This document shows, piece after piece, positions 45,296 to 54,194 of a stretch of DNA of 64,000 nt. The stretch's first letter is position 1. Every line of letters starts with the position of its first letter. The notes under the pieces were generated by a model that saw nothing but the letters and a program-made list of their open reading frames with translations, was not told where the DNA came from and searched no databases. This DNA comes from Nitrospirota bacterium (GTDB lineage: Bacteria > Nitrospirota > JACRHL01). The position numbers were made by a program, and so were the translations under genes. The stretch lies in assembly GCA_029858285.1 (NCBI GenBank), contig JAOUFN010000003.1:1-64000 (forward strand). The letters are read 5' to 3'.

Positions 45296-46351
45296 TCAGT
45301 CGTCGCCCCGGAGTTTTCGTTCGATGTCGGCCACCCTCTCCCGCAACTCCGGCAGGCGCGCCAAGGCCGCCTGGGCCTTGAGTTCCTGCCGGTGCGGCCG
45401 CGCCGGGAAGCCGGAAACCACCTGTCCGTCGGGTATGTCCCGGGTCACCCCGGCCTTGCCTGCCACCTGTACCTGGTTACCCACGCCAATGTGACCGCTG
45501 ACCCCCGCCTGGCCACCTGTGGCAACAAAATTCCCCAGCCGCGCGCTGCCTGCGATGCCGGTTTGCGCCGCCAGCAGGCAGCCACGCCCGATGCACACGT
45601 TGTGGGCCACCTGGATCAGGTTGTCCAGCTTGCTGCCCGCACCGATCACCGTATCACCCAGTACCCCGCGGTCGATGGTGCAGCAGGCGCCAATCTCCAC
45701 GTCGTCCTCAATCCGCACCGAACCGGCGTGGGGGATTTTGTGATGCACGCCGCGCTCGGTGGCATAACCAAAGCCATCGCTACCAATCACGCTGCCAGCG
45801 TGAATGCTCACCCGATCGCCAATGTGACAGCCGGGATAGATGACCACGTTGGGGAACAAGTTTACATCGTTTCCCAGGGTCACCCCGGCGCCGATGCGCA
45901 CCCCGGCCTGGAGAGTCACCCGATCTCCCAGCACCGCCTCCGCCCCCACACTGACAAAAGCCGCAATGTCGGGGTCGATCCCCACCCGGGCGGAGGGGTC
46001 CACCCGGGAATCGGGGTGGATGCCGTGGGCCACCCGTGGCGTGCTGTAAAAATGAGCCATCAGCCGTGCGTAGGCGGCGTAGGGGTTGCCCACCACCAGT
46101 TGGGCGAAACTGGCACTGGGTACCGCCTCGGCCAGCAGCACCGCCGCCGCACGGGTATCGGACAGAGCCTTGCGATAACGCTCATTGGCCAAAAAGGTGA
46201 TGTCTGCGGGGCCAGCCTCGCCGATGGGGGCAATACCCCGCACCTCCACGCCACCGTCACCGATCAGCCGGGCGCCGATCAGCTCCGCAACCTGGGCCAG
46301 ACTGCTAAGGGAGCCGACGGGAAGACTACTGGGGAGATTTGGCTGCGGCAT
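45296..46351 (-). CDS. lpxD: UDP-3-O-acylglucosamine N-acyltransferase
   Basis: LpxD adds the N-linked acyl chain to the lipid A precursor. The N-terminal uridine-binding domain (VAELIGARLIGDGGVEVRGIAPIGEA, ITFLANERYRKAL) is followed by a beta-helix with hexapeptide repeats and the catalytic His in NLIQVAHNVCIGRG. The helical C-terminus ends ERVADIERKLRGDD. Length 351 aa is normal. Its ATG lies 26 bases inside the skp gene end. Confidence 0.94.
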   Translation of the reverse strand: MPQPNLPSSLPVGSLSSLAQVAELIGARLIGDGGVEVRGIAPIGEAGPADITFLANERYRKALSDTRAAAVLLAEAVPSASFAQLVVGNPYAAYARLMAHFYSTPRVAHGIHPDSRVDPSARVGIDPDIAAFVSVGAEAVLGDRVTLQAGVRIGAGVTLGNDVNLFPNVVIYPGCHIGDRVSIHAGSVIGSDGFGYATERGVHHKIPHAGSVRIEDDVEIGACCTIDRGVLGDTVIGAGSKLDNLIQVAHNVCIGRGCLLAAQTGIAGSARLGNFVATGGQAGVSGHIGVGNQVQVAGKAGVTRDIPDGQVVSGFPARPHRQELKAQAALARLPELRERVADIERKLRGDD

Positions 46352-46895
46352 TGAGCTCCGCGATCACCTTGTCGGTGAGGTCGTGGGCCGGGTCGGCGTA
46401 GATCAGCACGCCGTCCTCGGGGGAGTCGAACACGTAGGCATAGCCATCGCGACGGGCCACCTTTTGGGCCGCCTCCTTGATGGTCTTGCTGAAGCTTCCC
46501 AGCAGTTCGGCCTGCTTGCGCTCAATCTCCACCGCCATCTGGCTGACTTTTTCGCGGTAGTCATCCAGTTTGCGGCGGAATTCGGCCTCTTTTCCGGCAC
46601 GGGCCTGGTCACTCAGCAAGGTGGACTGGTCCTTGAGCTGTTTTTCCAGCGTCTCCAACTCCCTTTGCTCCAGATCGACAATCTTCTGGCGGGCAGCAAT
46701 GTATTCGTCACTCTGGGAGCGGATACGGGCACCTTCGGCTGTACCCTCTAGCACCGACTGGGCCCGCACCCAGCCCACTTTGGTGACATCGGCCGCGGCG
46801 GCCGTCCCGGCAATGGACAACGGCAGCACTGCCAGGGCGCAGAGCAGGACAAGCGCCAGGCCTTTTGGAACATTTGGATGACTACGACCGGTCAT
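46326..46895 (-). CDS. skp: Periplasmic chaperone Skp/OmpH family
   Basis: Skp holds unfolded outer-membrane proteins in the periplasm for BamA. The 189-residue protein has a signal peptide (hydrophobic residues 12-30, AAAA cleavage region), a core starting VTKVGWVRAQSVLE and a long coiled-coil region QKIVDLEQRELETLEKQLKDQSTLLSDQARAGKEAEFRRKLDDYREKVS. ATG 46895 with AGGA upstream is used. Gene order bamA-skp-lpxD is the common one. A weak TTGTAC-17-TATCCT pair in the 171-bp gap after bamA could be an internal promoter. Confidence 0.88.
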   Translation of the reverse strand: MTGRSHPNVPKGLALVLLCALAVLPLSIAGTAAAADVTKVGWVRAQSVLEGTAEGARIRSQSDEYIAARQKIVDLEQRELETLEKQLKDQSTLLSDQARAGKEAEFRRKLDDYREKVSQMAVEIERKQAELLGSFSKTIKEAAQKVARRDGYAYVFDSPEDGVLIYADPAHDLTDKVIAELNAAAKSPQ

Positions 46896-47066
46896 GACTG
46901 TGATTCCTCGCGATGCTTTCTCGCAATGACCCCTTATGCGGTTTTTCGGGTGTCTGGTTGCATGATCAGACTCACACTCCCCGCCCGGGCGATAGGACCG
47001 TGTGGCGTTACAGGATACATGGGAGCCACGCCGGGTACAAAATAAACCGTCCGCCACCGCCCCCGG

Positions 47067-49538
47067 CTAGAAGAACGTGCCGAAGTCGAAAAACTGATCC
47101 CCGGAACGCCGCAGGGCCCAGGGGCGGGTGTCCTTGACCACCTTGCCGTAGCCAAAGCGCAGCGGCCCCACCGGGGACATCCAGCGGATCTCCCAGCCGA
47201 TGCCCCCGTTCAGTTCGCCCACGTCCATGGACTGGCTGGTGTCGAATCCGGCGCCGTAGTCGACAAACAGTGCCCCCTTGATGTTCGCCTCGGTCACCAG
47301 CGGGAAGGTGATTTCGCTGCTGAACACAAGCATTTTGTCGCCACCGTAGGGATCCCCGCTGGCCAGATCCAGAGGCCCGGCCTCCCCCCAGTTGAACCCG
47401 CGCACGGTACGGATGCCGCCTACAAAAAAGCGCTCGCCAGGAGGCAGATCCTGGCCGTTGTACCCGACCCCATAGCCAACCTGGGAGCGCAGGGCGAAGG
47501 AACTGTGCTTGAACAGCGGCAGGAACAACACGTCGTCCAGAACGCCCTTGATGTAGTCGTGGGTGCCCCCCAGGTAACCGCCACCCACCTCGGCATTCAT
47601 AGCATGGCGGGAGCCGTGGCGCGGGTCCATGAAGTTGTCGCGAGTATCCCGGGCAATGCCGGTTCCCACCGTGCTGGAGGTTGATTGCCCCAACTGGGAG
47701 TTGATCACCGGGTTGGTGCTGGTCCCGCCGGGGGCCGTCAGGTTGAGAATTTCGTAGCGGTAAGACAGGGAACCCGACAGGTATTCGCCATAGGCCTTGC
47801 CCAGGGTCACCCCGCCGCCAACACGTTTTTCGTTGTAGGTCTGGAAATCCCGCAGGCTTCGGTACAGGTCGAAGCCTGCCGAGTAGGAGCTGTCGAATAT
47901 GTGCGGTTCGCTGAAACGCAGGTTGTACAGGGTGCGCCGCCCGCTGCGCTCAAAGCGTCCGCTCAGACTCTGTCCCCGCCCGCCCAGGTTACCTTGGGTG
48001 ATCTCCGTCATGCCCACCAGGCCGTCACTGGAACTGTAGCCGCCGCCAATGGAAAACTGGCCGGTGGGCTTTTCTTCCACCGTGATGTCCACGTCCAGCA
48101 GGTCCGGTCCTGCCGGCACTGTGTTGATGTCCACCGCGTCGCCAAAATATTGCAGATTGCGGATGCGCTGGAAACTGCGGCGCAGCAGGGCGGTGTTGAT
48201 GATCTCCCCCTCCTGCTGGCGGATCTCGCGACGGATCACCTTGTCGCGGGTCTTGGTGTTGCCGTGGATGTTGATACGCCGGATGCGTATCTGGCTCCCC
48301 TCCTGGATGTTGTAGTCGATGTCCACCACGCCGGTAACCGGATCGCGATGAAATTCGGGGGCCACCTGGGCGAAGGCATAGCCGCGCTCGCCAAGGCGGT
48401 CGGAAATGGTCTGGATGTTGCCGCGCAGGGTACTGCGGTTGAAGAGCGTCCCGGTGGGCAGGTCCAGCTTGCGGGTGAGGTCCGCCTCGGGCACCACCCC
48501 GCCGTGCCGGTAGGTCACCTTGCCGACATGATAGACCGGCCCCTCCTCAATGGGGTAAGTCACGGTGTACCACAGGCGATCGGAGGACAGGGACAGTTCC
48601 GGCTGCGCCACCGACACGTCCAGAAAACCACGATCCTGGTAAAAATCCTCCAGCCGTACCAGGTCTTCCTCGATATGGGTCTGGCGGAACACGCCGGAGC
48701 CGGTCAGCCAGGAAGTGGCCCAGAACCGCTCCTCGCTCTTCAGGCGTCCGCGCAAGGTACGGCTGGCGAATGAGCTGTTGCCGGTAAAATCGATTTTGCG
48801 GATGCGGGTCTTGCGCCCCTCGTCGACCACAAAGGTCAGAGAAACGGCAGGTGTGCTGGTTTCCGGGTCCTTGTCCACCACCTCCACGGGAACCACCCTG
48901 GCACGCAAAAAACCTTCGGAGGAGTAGTCGCTCAGCATGGCTCTGCGGGCGCGCACGGTGTCGGCGGGGGTTAAAAACGCCCCCTCTACCATTCCCGTGG
49001 TATGGGCCAGCAGGGTTTCCTTGACCACCTTGTGGTTGCCGGTCAGGCCGACCGCTCCGGAGAGGGCCGGAAGCTCTACCACCCGTACTGTCACCACCAC
49101 ACCATTGCTGCCTTCCGGAGCCCCCTCCACCGCCACGTCGGAAAAGAAGCCGAGGGAAAACACCGCCTCGATGTCGCTGCGTACACGCTGGGCCGCCAGG
49201 GGATCGCCGGAGCGGGTACCGAGCAGACCGAGGACGGTGCTGGCGGCAATCTGCCGGTTGCCCGCAATTTCTACCCTGGTTACCGTGCGGCCCAGCAGGG
49301 AGGCGGTATCGATCTTGTCCTCCACTCCAATCAAATCGGTGATGGCGGACGGGTCAGGTGATTCCGCAGACGAGGAGGGAGTCGGCTGGGGCATTACCTG
49401 CGTCGAGGCCGGTACCTGGGCCTGCAGTGGGCCGACCATGGCCAACAAAAGGGCGAAACACAGCCCTGGAACGGTGTGTGCACTGCGTATGGGGGTGGAC
49501 ATGATCGTGTCTGGCATCGTCAAAAAGCGGCGCATCAT
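47067..49538 (-). CDS. bamA: Outer-membrane protein assembly factor BamA
   Basis: BamA inserts beta-barrel proteins into the outer membrane. The protein has a signal peptide (GLCFALLLAMVGPLQAQ), five POTRA domains starting at VTRVEIAGNRQIAAS and including GRKTRIRKIDFTGNSSFASRTLRGRLK and IRIRRINIHGNTKTRDKVIRREI, then a barrel with GYSSSDGLVGMTEITQGNLGGRGQ, the ERFFVGGIRTVRGFNWGEAGP loop-6 region (VRGF) and a C-terminal Phe. Several Met starts are possible (49538, 49535, 49517, 49502). The first has a weak AAGG site and keeps the signal peptide. It starts the lpx block, without the usual rseP upstream. Confidence 0.93.
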   Translation of the reverse strand: MMRRFLTMPDTIMSTPIRSAHTVPGLCFALLLAMVGPLQAQVPASTQVMPQPTPSSSAESPDPSAITDLIGVEDKIDTASLLGRTVTRVEIAGNRQIAASTVLGLLGTRSGDPLAAQRVRSDIEAVFSLGFFSDVAVEGAPEGSNGVVVTVRVVELPALSGAVGLTGNHKVVKETLLAHTTGMVEGAFLTPADTVRARRAMLSDYSSEGFLRARVVPVEVVDKDPETSTPAVSLTFVVDEGRKTRIRKIDFTGNSSFASRTLRGRLKSEERFWATSWLTGSGVFRQTHIEEDLVRLEDFYQDRGFLDVSVAQPELSLSSDRLWYTVTYPIEEGPVYHVGKVTYRHGGVVPEADLTRKLDLPTGTLFNRSTLRGNIQTISDRLGERGYAFAQVAPEFHRDPVTGVVDIDYNIQEGSQIRIRRINIHGNTKTRDKVIRREIRQQEGEIINTALLRRSFQRIRNLQYFGDAVDINTVPAGPDLLDVDITVEEKPTGQFSIGGGYSSSDGLVGMTEITQGNLGGRGQSLSGRFERSGRRTLYNLRFSEPHIFDSSYSAGFDLYRSLRDFQTYNEKRVGGGVTLGKAYGEYLSGSLSYRYEILNLTAPGGTSTNPVINSQLGQSTSSTVGTGIARDTRDNFMDPRHGSRHAMNAEVGGGYLGGTHDYIKGVLDDVLFLPLFKHSSFALRSQVGYGVGYNGQDLPPGERFFVGGIRTVRGFNWGEAGPLDLASGDPYGGDKMLVFSSEITFPLVTEANIKGALFVDYGAGFDTSQSMDVGELNGGIGWEIRWMSPVGPLRFGYGKVVKDTRPWALRRSGDQFFDFGTFF

Positions 49539-49665
49539 ACCACAAGCAACCTTTTCCAGCCCCCGCTCAATACCGAAGCCGGTGTGGGCGTGGGGCTTGC
49601 CCGGCCACATATGGTAGAGTGAGGCCTCCCGAGGCTCGTTCAACCCGCTCCGCCTGACCCCCGAG

Positions 49666-50580
49666 ATGCTTGCAGACACACCCCGGCTTTCCGTTCTGAT
49701 CCCCAACCTGCACTGCCCGCGCGTGGGGGACACGGTAAATGCCGCGCTGGATCAGACCGGCGTGGATGAGCGCCTTGAGGTGATCGTCGCCGGACGCGAC
49801 CGGCACCGGGTTATCCCCGCCGACGCGCGGGTGCGGTTCATCGAAACGGAACGCGACTACACCCCTTCGGAGGCACGCAACCTAGCCATTCGCGAGGCGC
49901 GGGGGGAGACGATCCTGTTTCTCGACGCCGATTGTGTGCCGGAAGCAGGGTGGATGCAGCAGTTGCTCGCTACCCATCGGGCCGGTCACCCCATCGTGGG
50001 CGGCGCACTGGTGTTCCCGCGCGAGGGGTTCTGGTCGGTGGCGGACAACATTTCGGCTGCACACGGTTTTTTGCCCTCTACCCCCGCCGGGGAACCCCGG
50101 GGATTTCACCTGTCGGCGGCCAATCTGTGCCTGCCAAAAAGGCTACTGGACGAGGCCGGGGGATTTGACGAAACCCTGGTGTGCGGTGAGGATTTTGACC
50201 TGATGATGCGCTTGGGGCGACTTGGCTACCCCATGTATTTCGAGCCCGGAGCCCGCGCCGCCCACCGCCACGGGCGACGTGACCTGGCCGGATTCTTGCG
50301 CCACGCGGCGGCCTGGGCTCCGGATTCCATCGTGGTGCGGGGGCGCCACGCCGATCTCCTGGGCACCCCCTGGTATTTGAAATCCCCGCACACACTGCGC
50401 CTCTTCTCTCCTCTTTTGGCGCTGGGAGCCAGCCTGCGTATCTGGCTGCGGCACCCGGAACTGGTGCGTGACCTGCCCGCATTTCCCGCAGTGCTGGTGG
50501 CCAAATTCATCTGGTGCTGGGCGGCCGCTCGAGGCCTGGAACTGGCCAACTCGCGATCCGCCGCCGGGAGGACCTCATGA
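49666..50580 (+). CDS. Glycosyltransferase family 2
   Basis: The 304-residue GT-A protein shows LSVLIPNLHCPRVGDTVNAAL, YTPSEARNLAIREARGETILFLDADCVPEAGWMQQLL (metal-binding DADC) and GAARAAHRHGRRDLAGFLRHAAAW, with VCGEDFDLMMRLGRLGY as the acceptor-side ED motif. A C-terminal hydrophobic end suggests membrane association. It diverges from bamA and its stop overlaps the start of the TMTC-like gene as ATGA, so the two are a pair. Confidence 0.85.
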   Translation: MLADTPRLSVLIPNLHCPRVGDTVNAALDQTGVDERLEVIVAGRDRHRVIPADARVRFIETERDYTPSEARNLAIREARGETILFLDADCVPEAGWMQQLLATHRAGHPIVGGALVFPREGFWSVADNISAAHGFLPSTPAGEPRGFHLSAANLCLPKRLLDEAGGFDETLVCGEDFDLMMRLGRLGYPMYFEPGARAAHRHGRRDLAGFLRHAAAWAPDSIVVRGRHADLLGTPWYLKSPHTLRLFSPLLALGASLRIWLRHPELVRDLPAFPAVLVAKFIWCWAAARGLELANSRSAAGRTS

Positions 50581-52418
50581 TGAATTGTGCCTCACCCCTC
50601 ACACGGTTTTCCCTGCGACAACGCCTGACGCTCGGCGCGGCGTTTCTGGCCCTGGGGCTAATCCTGTATTCCACGGCACTGAACAACCCATTTCAATTCG
50701 ACGACCGCCACGGCATTGAGAACAACCACTTTTTGCGGGATCCGGGGATCCTCAAGCATGTTTTCTCGTATTGGGGCGCGCGCGTCTACTTTGCTCCCAA
50801 TGAGCCGACAGCCAGTCACTATCGCCCGTTGCTACTGATCAGTTATCTGTTCAATTTTCAGACTACCGGCGAACGCATGTGGGGTTTTCATCTGTTCAAC
50901 CTGATGTTGCATGTGATCGGTTCCCTGCTGGTGGTGGCGCTGGGGCGCCGCTTGGGGCTTTCCGCCTCGTGGGCCACGGTCGCCGGGCTGTTATTCCTGA
51001 TGCTTCCGTTTCAGAGCGAGGCGGTCAACTACATCACCGCCCGTTCCTCGACGATGAGCGGCGTCTTCATGATGGCCGGGCTGTACCTGTTTATCCGCTC
51101 CCGGCAGGGTGTCGGTTGGGCGCGGCTGGCGTCCCTGGCAGGGGCTTTTGCCATGGGGTTGTGCGGCGTGCTTACCAAGGAAGTCGCGGTGGTGACCCCG
51201 GTACTGTTCTTTCTTTACGATCTGGTGTTTCCTCCACCCCGGGAGGAACGGTGGGGCATCCACGGCTATAGTCTGCATTTTCTGCTGGTGGGACTGGCAG
51301 TGGGGTTCCTGGTGGCCATCGGACAGTTCAAATACCTGCTTGGGGTGGTGTCTGGAACGGTGGGGACCGTGCGGGGTGTCGGCGAAAATCTGTGGCTGGT
51401 GGCCATGGTGCTGGTGCGTTTTTTAAAGCTGATGCTGCTTCCCACCGGCCTGTCGGTGGTCCACGCCTTCCCCCCGGCCAAACCATCGCCCCAGGTGTTC
51501 CTGTGCATCGCCATCCTTTTGGCCGTTTCGGCGATGTCTGTCGTGCTGTGGCGGCGGGTGCCGCTGGTGGCGTTCGGCTGGGGAGTGTTTCTGGTATCCC
51601 TGGCCCCCACCACCCTTTTGCCCATGAACACCCCGCTGCAGGAGAGCCGGGGCTACATGGCGGCGGTCGGCATCCTGCTGGCGGTGTGTGGCCTGCTCGC
51701 CCGCTGGCAGCCCGACCCTCGGGTGCGCCGGGTGTGGGTGCCGGGGGCGGTGGTGCTGGCCCTGTTTGCGGCGGATGTGCAGGCGCGCAACGTGGTGTGG
51801 TCGTCCGACCTGCTCCTGTGGCGTGACGCGGTAGCCAAGGCGCCCGGCGATTTCCGCGCCCACGCCAACCTGGGGACCGCGCTGCAGATGGCAGGGGACC
51901 TGGAACAGGCGGTCGTGCACTACCGCATGGCCATTGCCATTTATCCACAAGAGACCTCGGTACACTCGGATCTGGGCAGCGCGCTGGAGCGGATGGACGA
52001 TCTGGACGGCGCGGAGGCCGAACTCAAAGAGGCCATCCACCTCTATCCGCGTTACGCCCCGGCGCATTTCAACCTGGGCGTGGTGTACGACCGCAAGGGC
52101 GATCTGGCGGCGGCGCGCGTGGAATATGAGGAGGCAATCCACTGGCGTCCCCACAATCCACAGGCGCTGGTGAACCTGGGCATCGTGCTGGCCCGCGGCG
52201 GCGATCTGGGGGGGGGAATCAAGTCTCTGGAGCAGGCATTGCAACAGGACCCGGCCAAGTCACAGGCTTATGTCAACCTGATGATTGCCTACCAGTTCGG
52301 TGGACGGCTTGCCGACGCGCGGGCACTGTACGCCACAGCTCAAAAGCACGGTGCGGACTCGGAGGTGCTGACCGGAGTGTACCAATCGCTGCCACCCGAC
52401 ACCCCATCGGAGAAATGA
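50577..52418 (+). CDS. TMTC/PMT-like membrane protein with C-terminal TPR repeats
   Basis: The 613-residue protein combines about ten membrane segments (residues 1-420) with a C-terminal TPR domain. After the first helix comes NPFQFDDRHGIENNHFLRD, similar to the acidic donor-binding loop of GT-C enzymes such as PMT/TMTC. At least four TPRs follow: ANLGTALQMAGDLEQAVVHYRMAIAIYP, SDLGSALERMDDLDGAEAELKEAIHLYP, FNLGVVYDRKGDLAAARVEYEEAIHWRP and VNLGIVLARGGDLGGGIKSLEQALQQDP. Eukaryotic TMTCs are O-mannosyltransferases; the bacterial role is unknown, probably glycan transfer using a lipid-linked sugar. GGAGGA precedes the ATG. Confidence 0.8.
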   Translation: MMNCASPLTRFSLRQRLTLGAAFLALGLILYSTALNNPFQFDDRHGIENNHFLRDPGILKHVFSYWGARVYFAPNEPTASHYRPLLLISYLFNFQTTGERMWGFHLFNLMLHVIGSLLVVALGRRLGLSASWATVAGLLFLMLPFQSEAVNYITARSSTMSGVFMMAGLYLFIRSRQGVGWARLASLAGAFAMGLCGVLTKEVAVVTPVLFFLYDLVFPPPREERWGIHGYSLHFLLVGLAVGFLVAIGQFKYLLGVVSGTVGTVRGVGENLWLVAMVLVRFLKLMLLPTGLSVVHAFPPAKPSPQVFLCIAILLAVSAMSVVLWRRVPLVAFGWGVFLVSLAPTTLLPMNTPLQESRGYMAAVGILLAVCGLLARWQPDPRVRRVWVPGAVVLALFAADVQARNVVWSSDLLLWRDAVAKAPGDFRAHANLGTALQMAGDLEQAVVHYRMAIAIYPQETSVHSDLGSALERMDDLDGAEAELKEAIHLYPRYAPAHFNLGVVYDRKGDLAAARVEYEEAIHWRPHNPQALVNLGIVLARGGDLGGGIKSLEQALQQDPAKSQAYVNLMIAYQFGGRLADARALYATAQKHGADSEVLTGVYQSLPPDTPSEK

Positions 52419-52428
52419 AGCCTTACGG

Positions 52429-53268
52429 CTAGCGCTGGCAGCGGGGGCACCAGAAGGCCGAGCGGTGCCCCAAATGGCGGCAGACAATCGGCGTGGCGCA
52501 GCGCACGCACGGCTCGCCCCCCCGTCCGTACACCATCAGTTCCTGGGCAAAATAGCCCGGCTTGCCGTCGCCACCGACAAAGTCCCTGAGAGTGGTGCCC
52601 CCGGCGCGAATGGCCCTCTCCAGCACCTCGCGTACCGCCGTCGCCAAAGTCTCGTAGCGGGCGCGGGAAATTCTTCCGGCAGTCCGCGTGGGGCGAATGC
52701 CCGCCATGAACAGCGCCTCGCTGGCGTAGATGTTGCCCACCCCCACCACCACGTGGGTGTCCATCAAAAAATGTTTTACCGCCACCCGCTTGCCACGCGC
52801 GCGGTCGAATAGACCAGCACCTGAAAAATCGGCGCTGAGTGGCTCCGGTCCCAGTTTCGCCAGCAGCGGGTGGGTGTCGCCCGCACACCACAGCAGGCAG
52901 CCGAAACGGCGCGGATCGGTCAGGCGCAGCGCGATCTCTTCCCTATTTGAGGGTTTGTCTGCCGATTGGTCCGTCGCAAACACGATGTCCAGGTGTTCGT
53001 GGCGACCGGGGGCGACGCCCGAATTCACCAGTCGCAGGCTGCCAGACATGCCCAAATGCACCAGCAAAGTTCCCCGCTCCAGCCGCAGCAATAGATATTT
53101 GCCACGCCGCTCCACCCGACACAACGTCTGACCAGTGGCAAGCTGCACCTCGGGTGGCACCGGCCAGCGCAGGCGTGCCTCGCGCACTGTCACCCGCAGG
53201 ATGCGGTGGCCCTCCACGTGGGGGGCAATGCCCCGGCGGGTGGTTTCGACTTCAGGAAGCTCTGGCAT
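52429..53268 (-). CDS. mutM: Formamidopyrimidine-DNA glycosylase
   Basis: MutM (Fpg) removes 8-oxoguanine and opens the DNA strand by beta/delta elimination. Pro2 and Glu3 in [12 protein letters not shown] are the catalytic residues, [10 protein letters not shown] holds the conserved lesion-region motif, and [12 protein letters not shown] is the helix-two-turn-helix. The C-terminal zinc finger is complete (CVRC and CPRC). Length 279 aa. It is convergent with the TMTC-like gene, ten bases apart, and not clearly linked to its glycan neighbours. Confidence 0.95.
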   Translation of the reverse strand: MPELPEVETTRRGIAPHVEGHRILRVTVREARLRWPVPPEVQLATGQTLCRVERRGKYLLLRLERGTLLVHLGMSGSLRLVNSGVAPGRHEHLDIVFATDQSADKPSNREEIALRLTDPRRFGCLLWCAGDTHPLLAKLGPEPLSADFSGAGLFDRARGKRVAVKHFLMDTHVVVGVGNIYASEALFMAGIRPTRTAGRISRARYETLATAVREVLERAIRAGGTTLRDFVGGDGKPGYFAQELMVYGRGGEPCVRCATPIVCRHLGHRSAFWCPRCQR

Positions 53269-53300
53269 GAACGCTGTGCTTGCTCTCTCCCGAGTCCAGG

Positions 53301-54194
53301 TTACCGCAGCGGCCCGCCAGAACCACTGCGGCGGGCGTATTTTCCGGCCACACGGCCCTGCTCCTGGGCCACAGCGGCGGCCAGGTTCAGCAACAGAATG
53401 GCGACCCGCTGAACGATCGACAGGCCCGGCTCACCCCACACCCGCTTCGCATAGGCGATGCGGCGCGACAGGAACGACGACCCCCGAGGCCGGAATGGCG
53501 CCACGCCGATGCGGGCCAGGTCCGCCTCGCCACGCCCCAGCCGTCGGTAACGCGACAGCATGCGCCCCACGCTGGACACCGCCCGGTGCCGGACCACAGC
53601 CACCTCGGCGTAGGTGATGACAAATCCCGCCTGTTGCGCCCGGTGGCAGAACTCCCCGTCGCCACCCGACAGCAGGTCGGCACGAAACGGACCCACGCGC
53701 TCGAACACCGTTTTTCGCACCAGAAGATTTGCCGTGGCCGCCGTGCCGTGGTCGGCAATGTTCTCTCGCTGCTTCATGTAGCTTAGCCGCTCGTAGTGGG
53801 CCAGCAACCCTGCACCTGGCCGCGCGGTGATGTCGATGCGCCCTCCCGCCAGATCGGCAGGAGTGGACAACAGGGCGTTGACACCCCCTCCCAGCCATTG
53901 GGAATCCGGGATGCAGTCGCCATCCAGAAACGCCAGAATTTCTCCCCGGGCGACGCCGATACCCCGGTTGCGCGCCGCATAGGAGCCTGGCTGCCGCTCC
54001 TCCAGCACCGAAGCCCCGCATTCCCGTGCCAGAGCACCGCTGCCGTCGGTGGAGTTGTTATCCACCACGATCACCTCGAAACGGTCGTGGGGGTAGTCCT
54101 GCCCCGACAGGGCTCCCAGAACTTCGCCCAGAGTGTCCCGGTCGTTGTGGACCGGGATGATGACCGACACATGGGGCAGGTCGGGGGCGTTCAT
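53301..54194 (-). CDS. Glycosyltransferase family 2
   Basis: The 297-residue GT-A enzyme has [68 protein letters not shown] and [29 protein letters not shown]. The C-terminal helix [20 protein letters not shown] is typical of polysaccharide GT2s with membrane contact. Its ATG overlaps the stop of the next GT4 gene as ATGA. It is last of six consecutive minus-strand glycosyltransferases. Confidence 0.86.
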   Translation of the reverse strand: MNAPDLPHVSVIIPVHNDRDTLGEVLGALSGQDYPHDRFEVIVVDNNSTDGSGALARECGASVLEERQPGSYAARNRGIGVARGEILAFLDGDCIPDSQWLGGGVNALLSTPADLAGGRIDITARPGAGLLAHYERLSYMKQRENIADHGTAATANLLVRKTVFERVGPFRADLLSGGDGEFCHRAQQAGFVITYAEVAVVRHRAVSSVGRMLSRYRRLGRGEADLARIGVAPFRPRGSSFLSRRIAYAKRVWGEPGLSIVQRVAILLLNLAAAVAQEQGRVAGKYARRSGSGGPLR

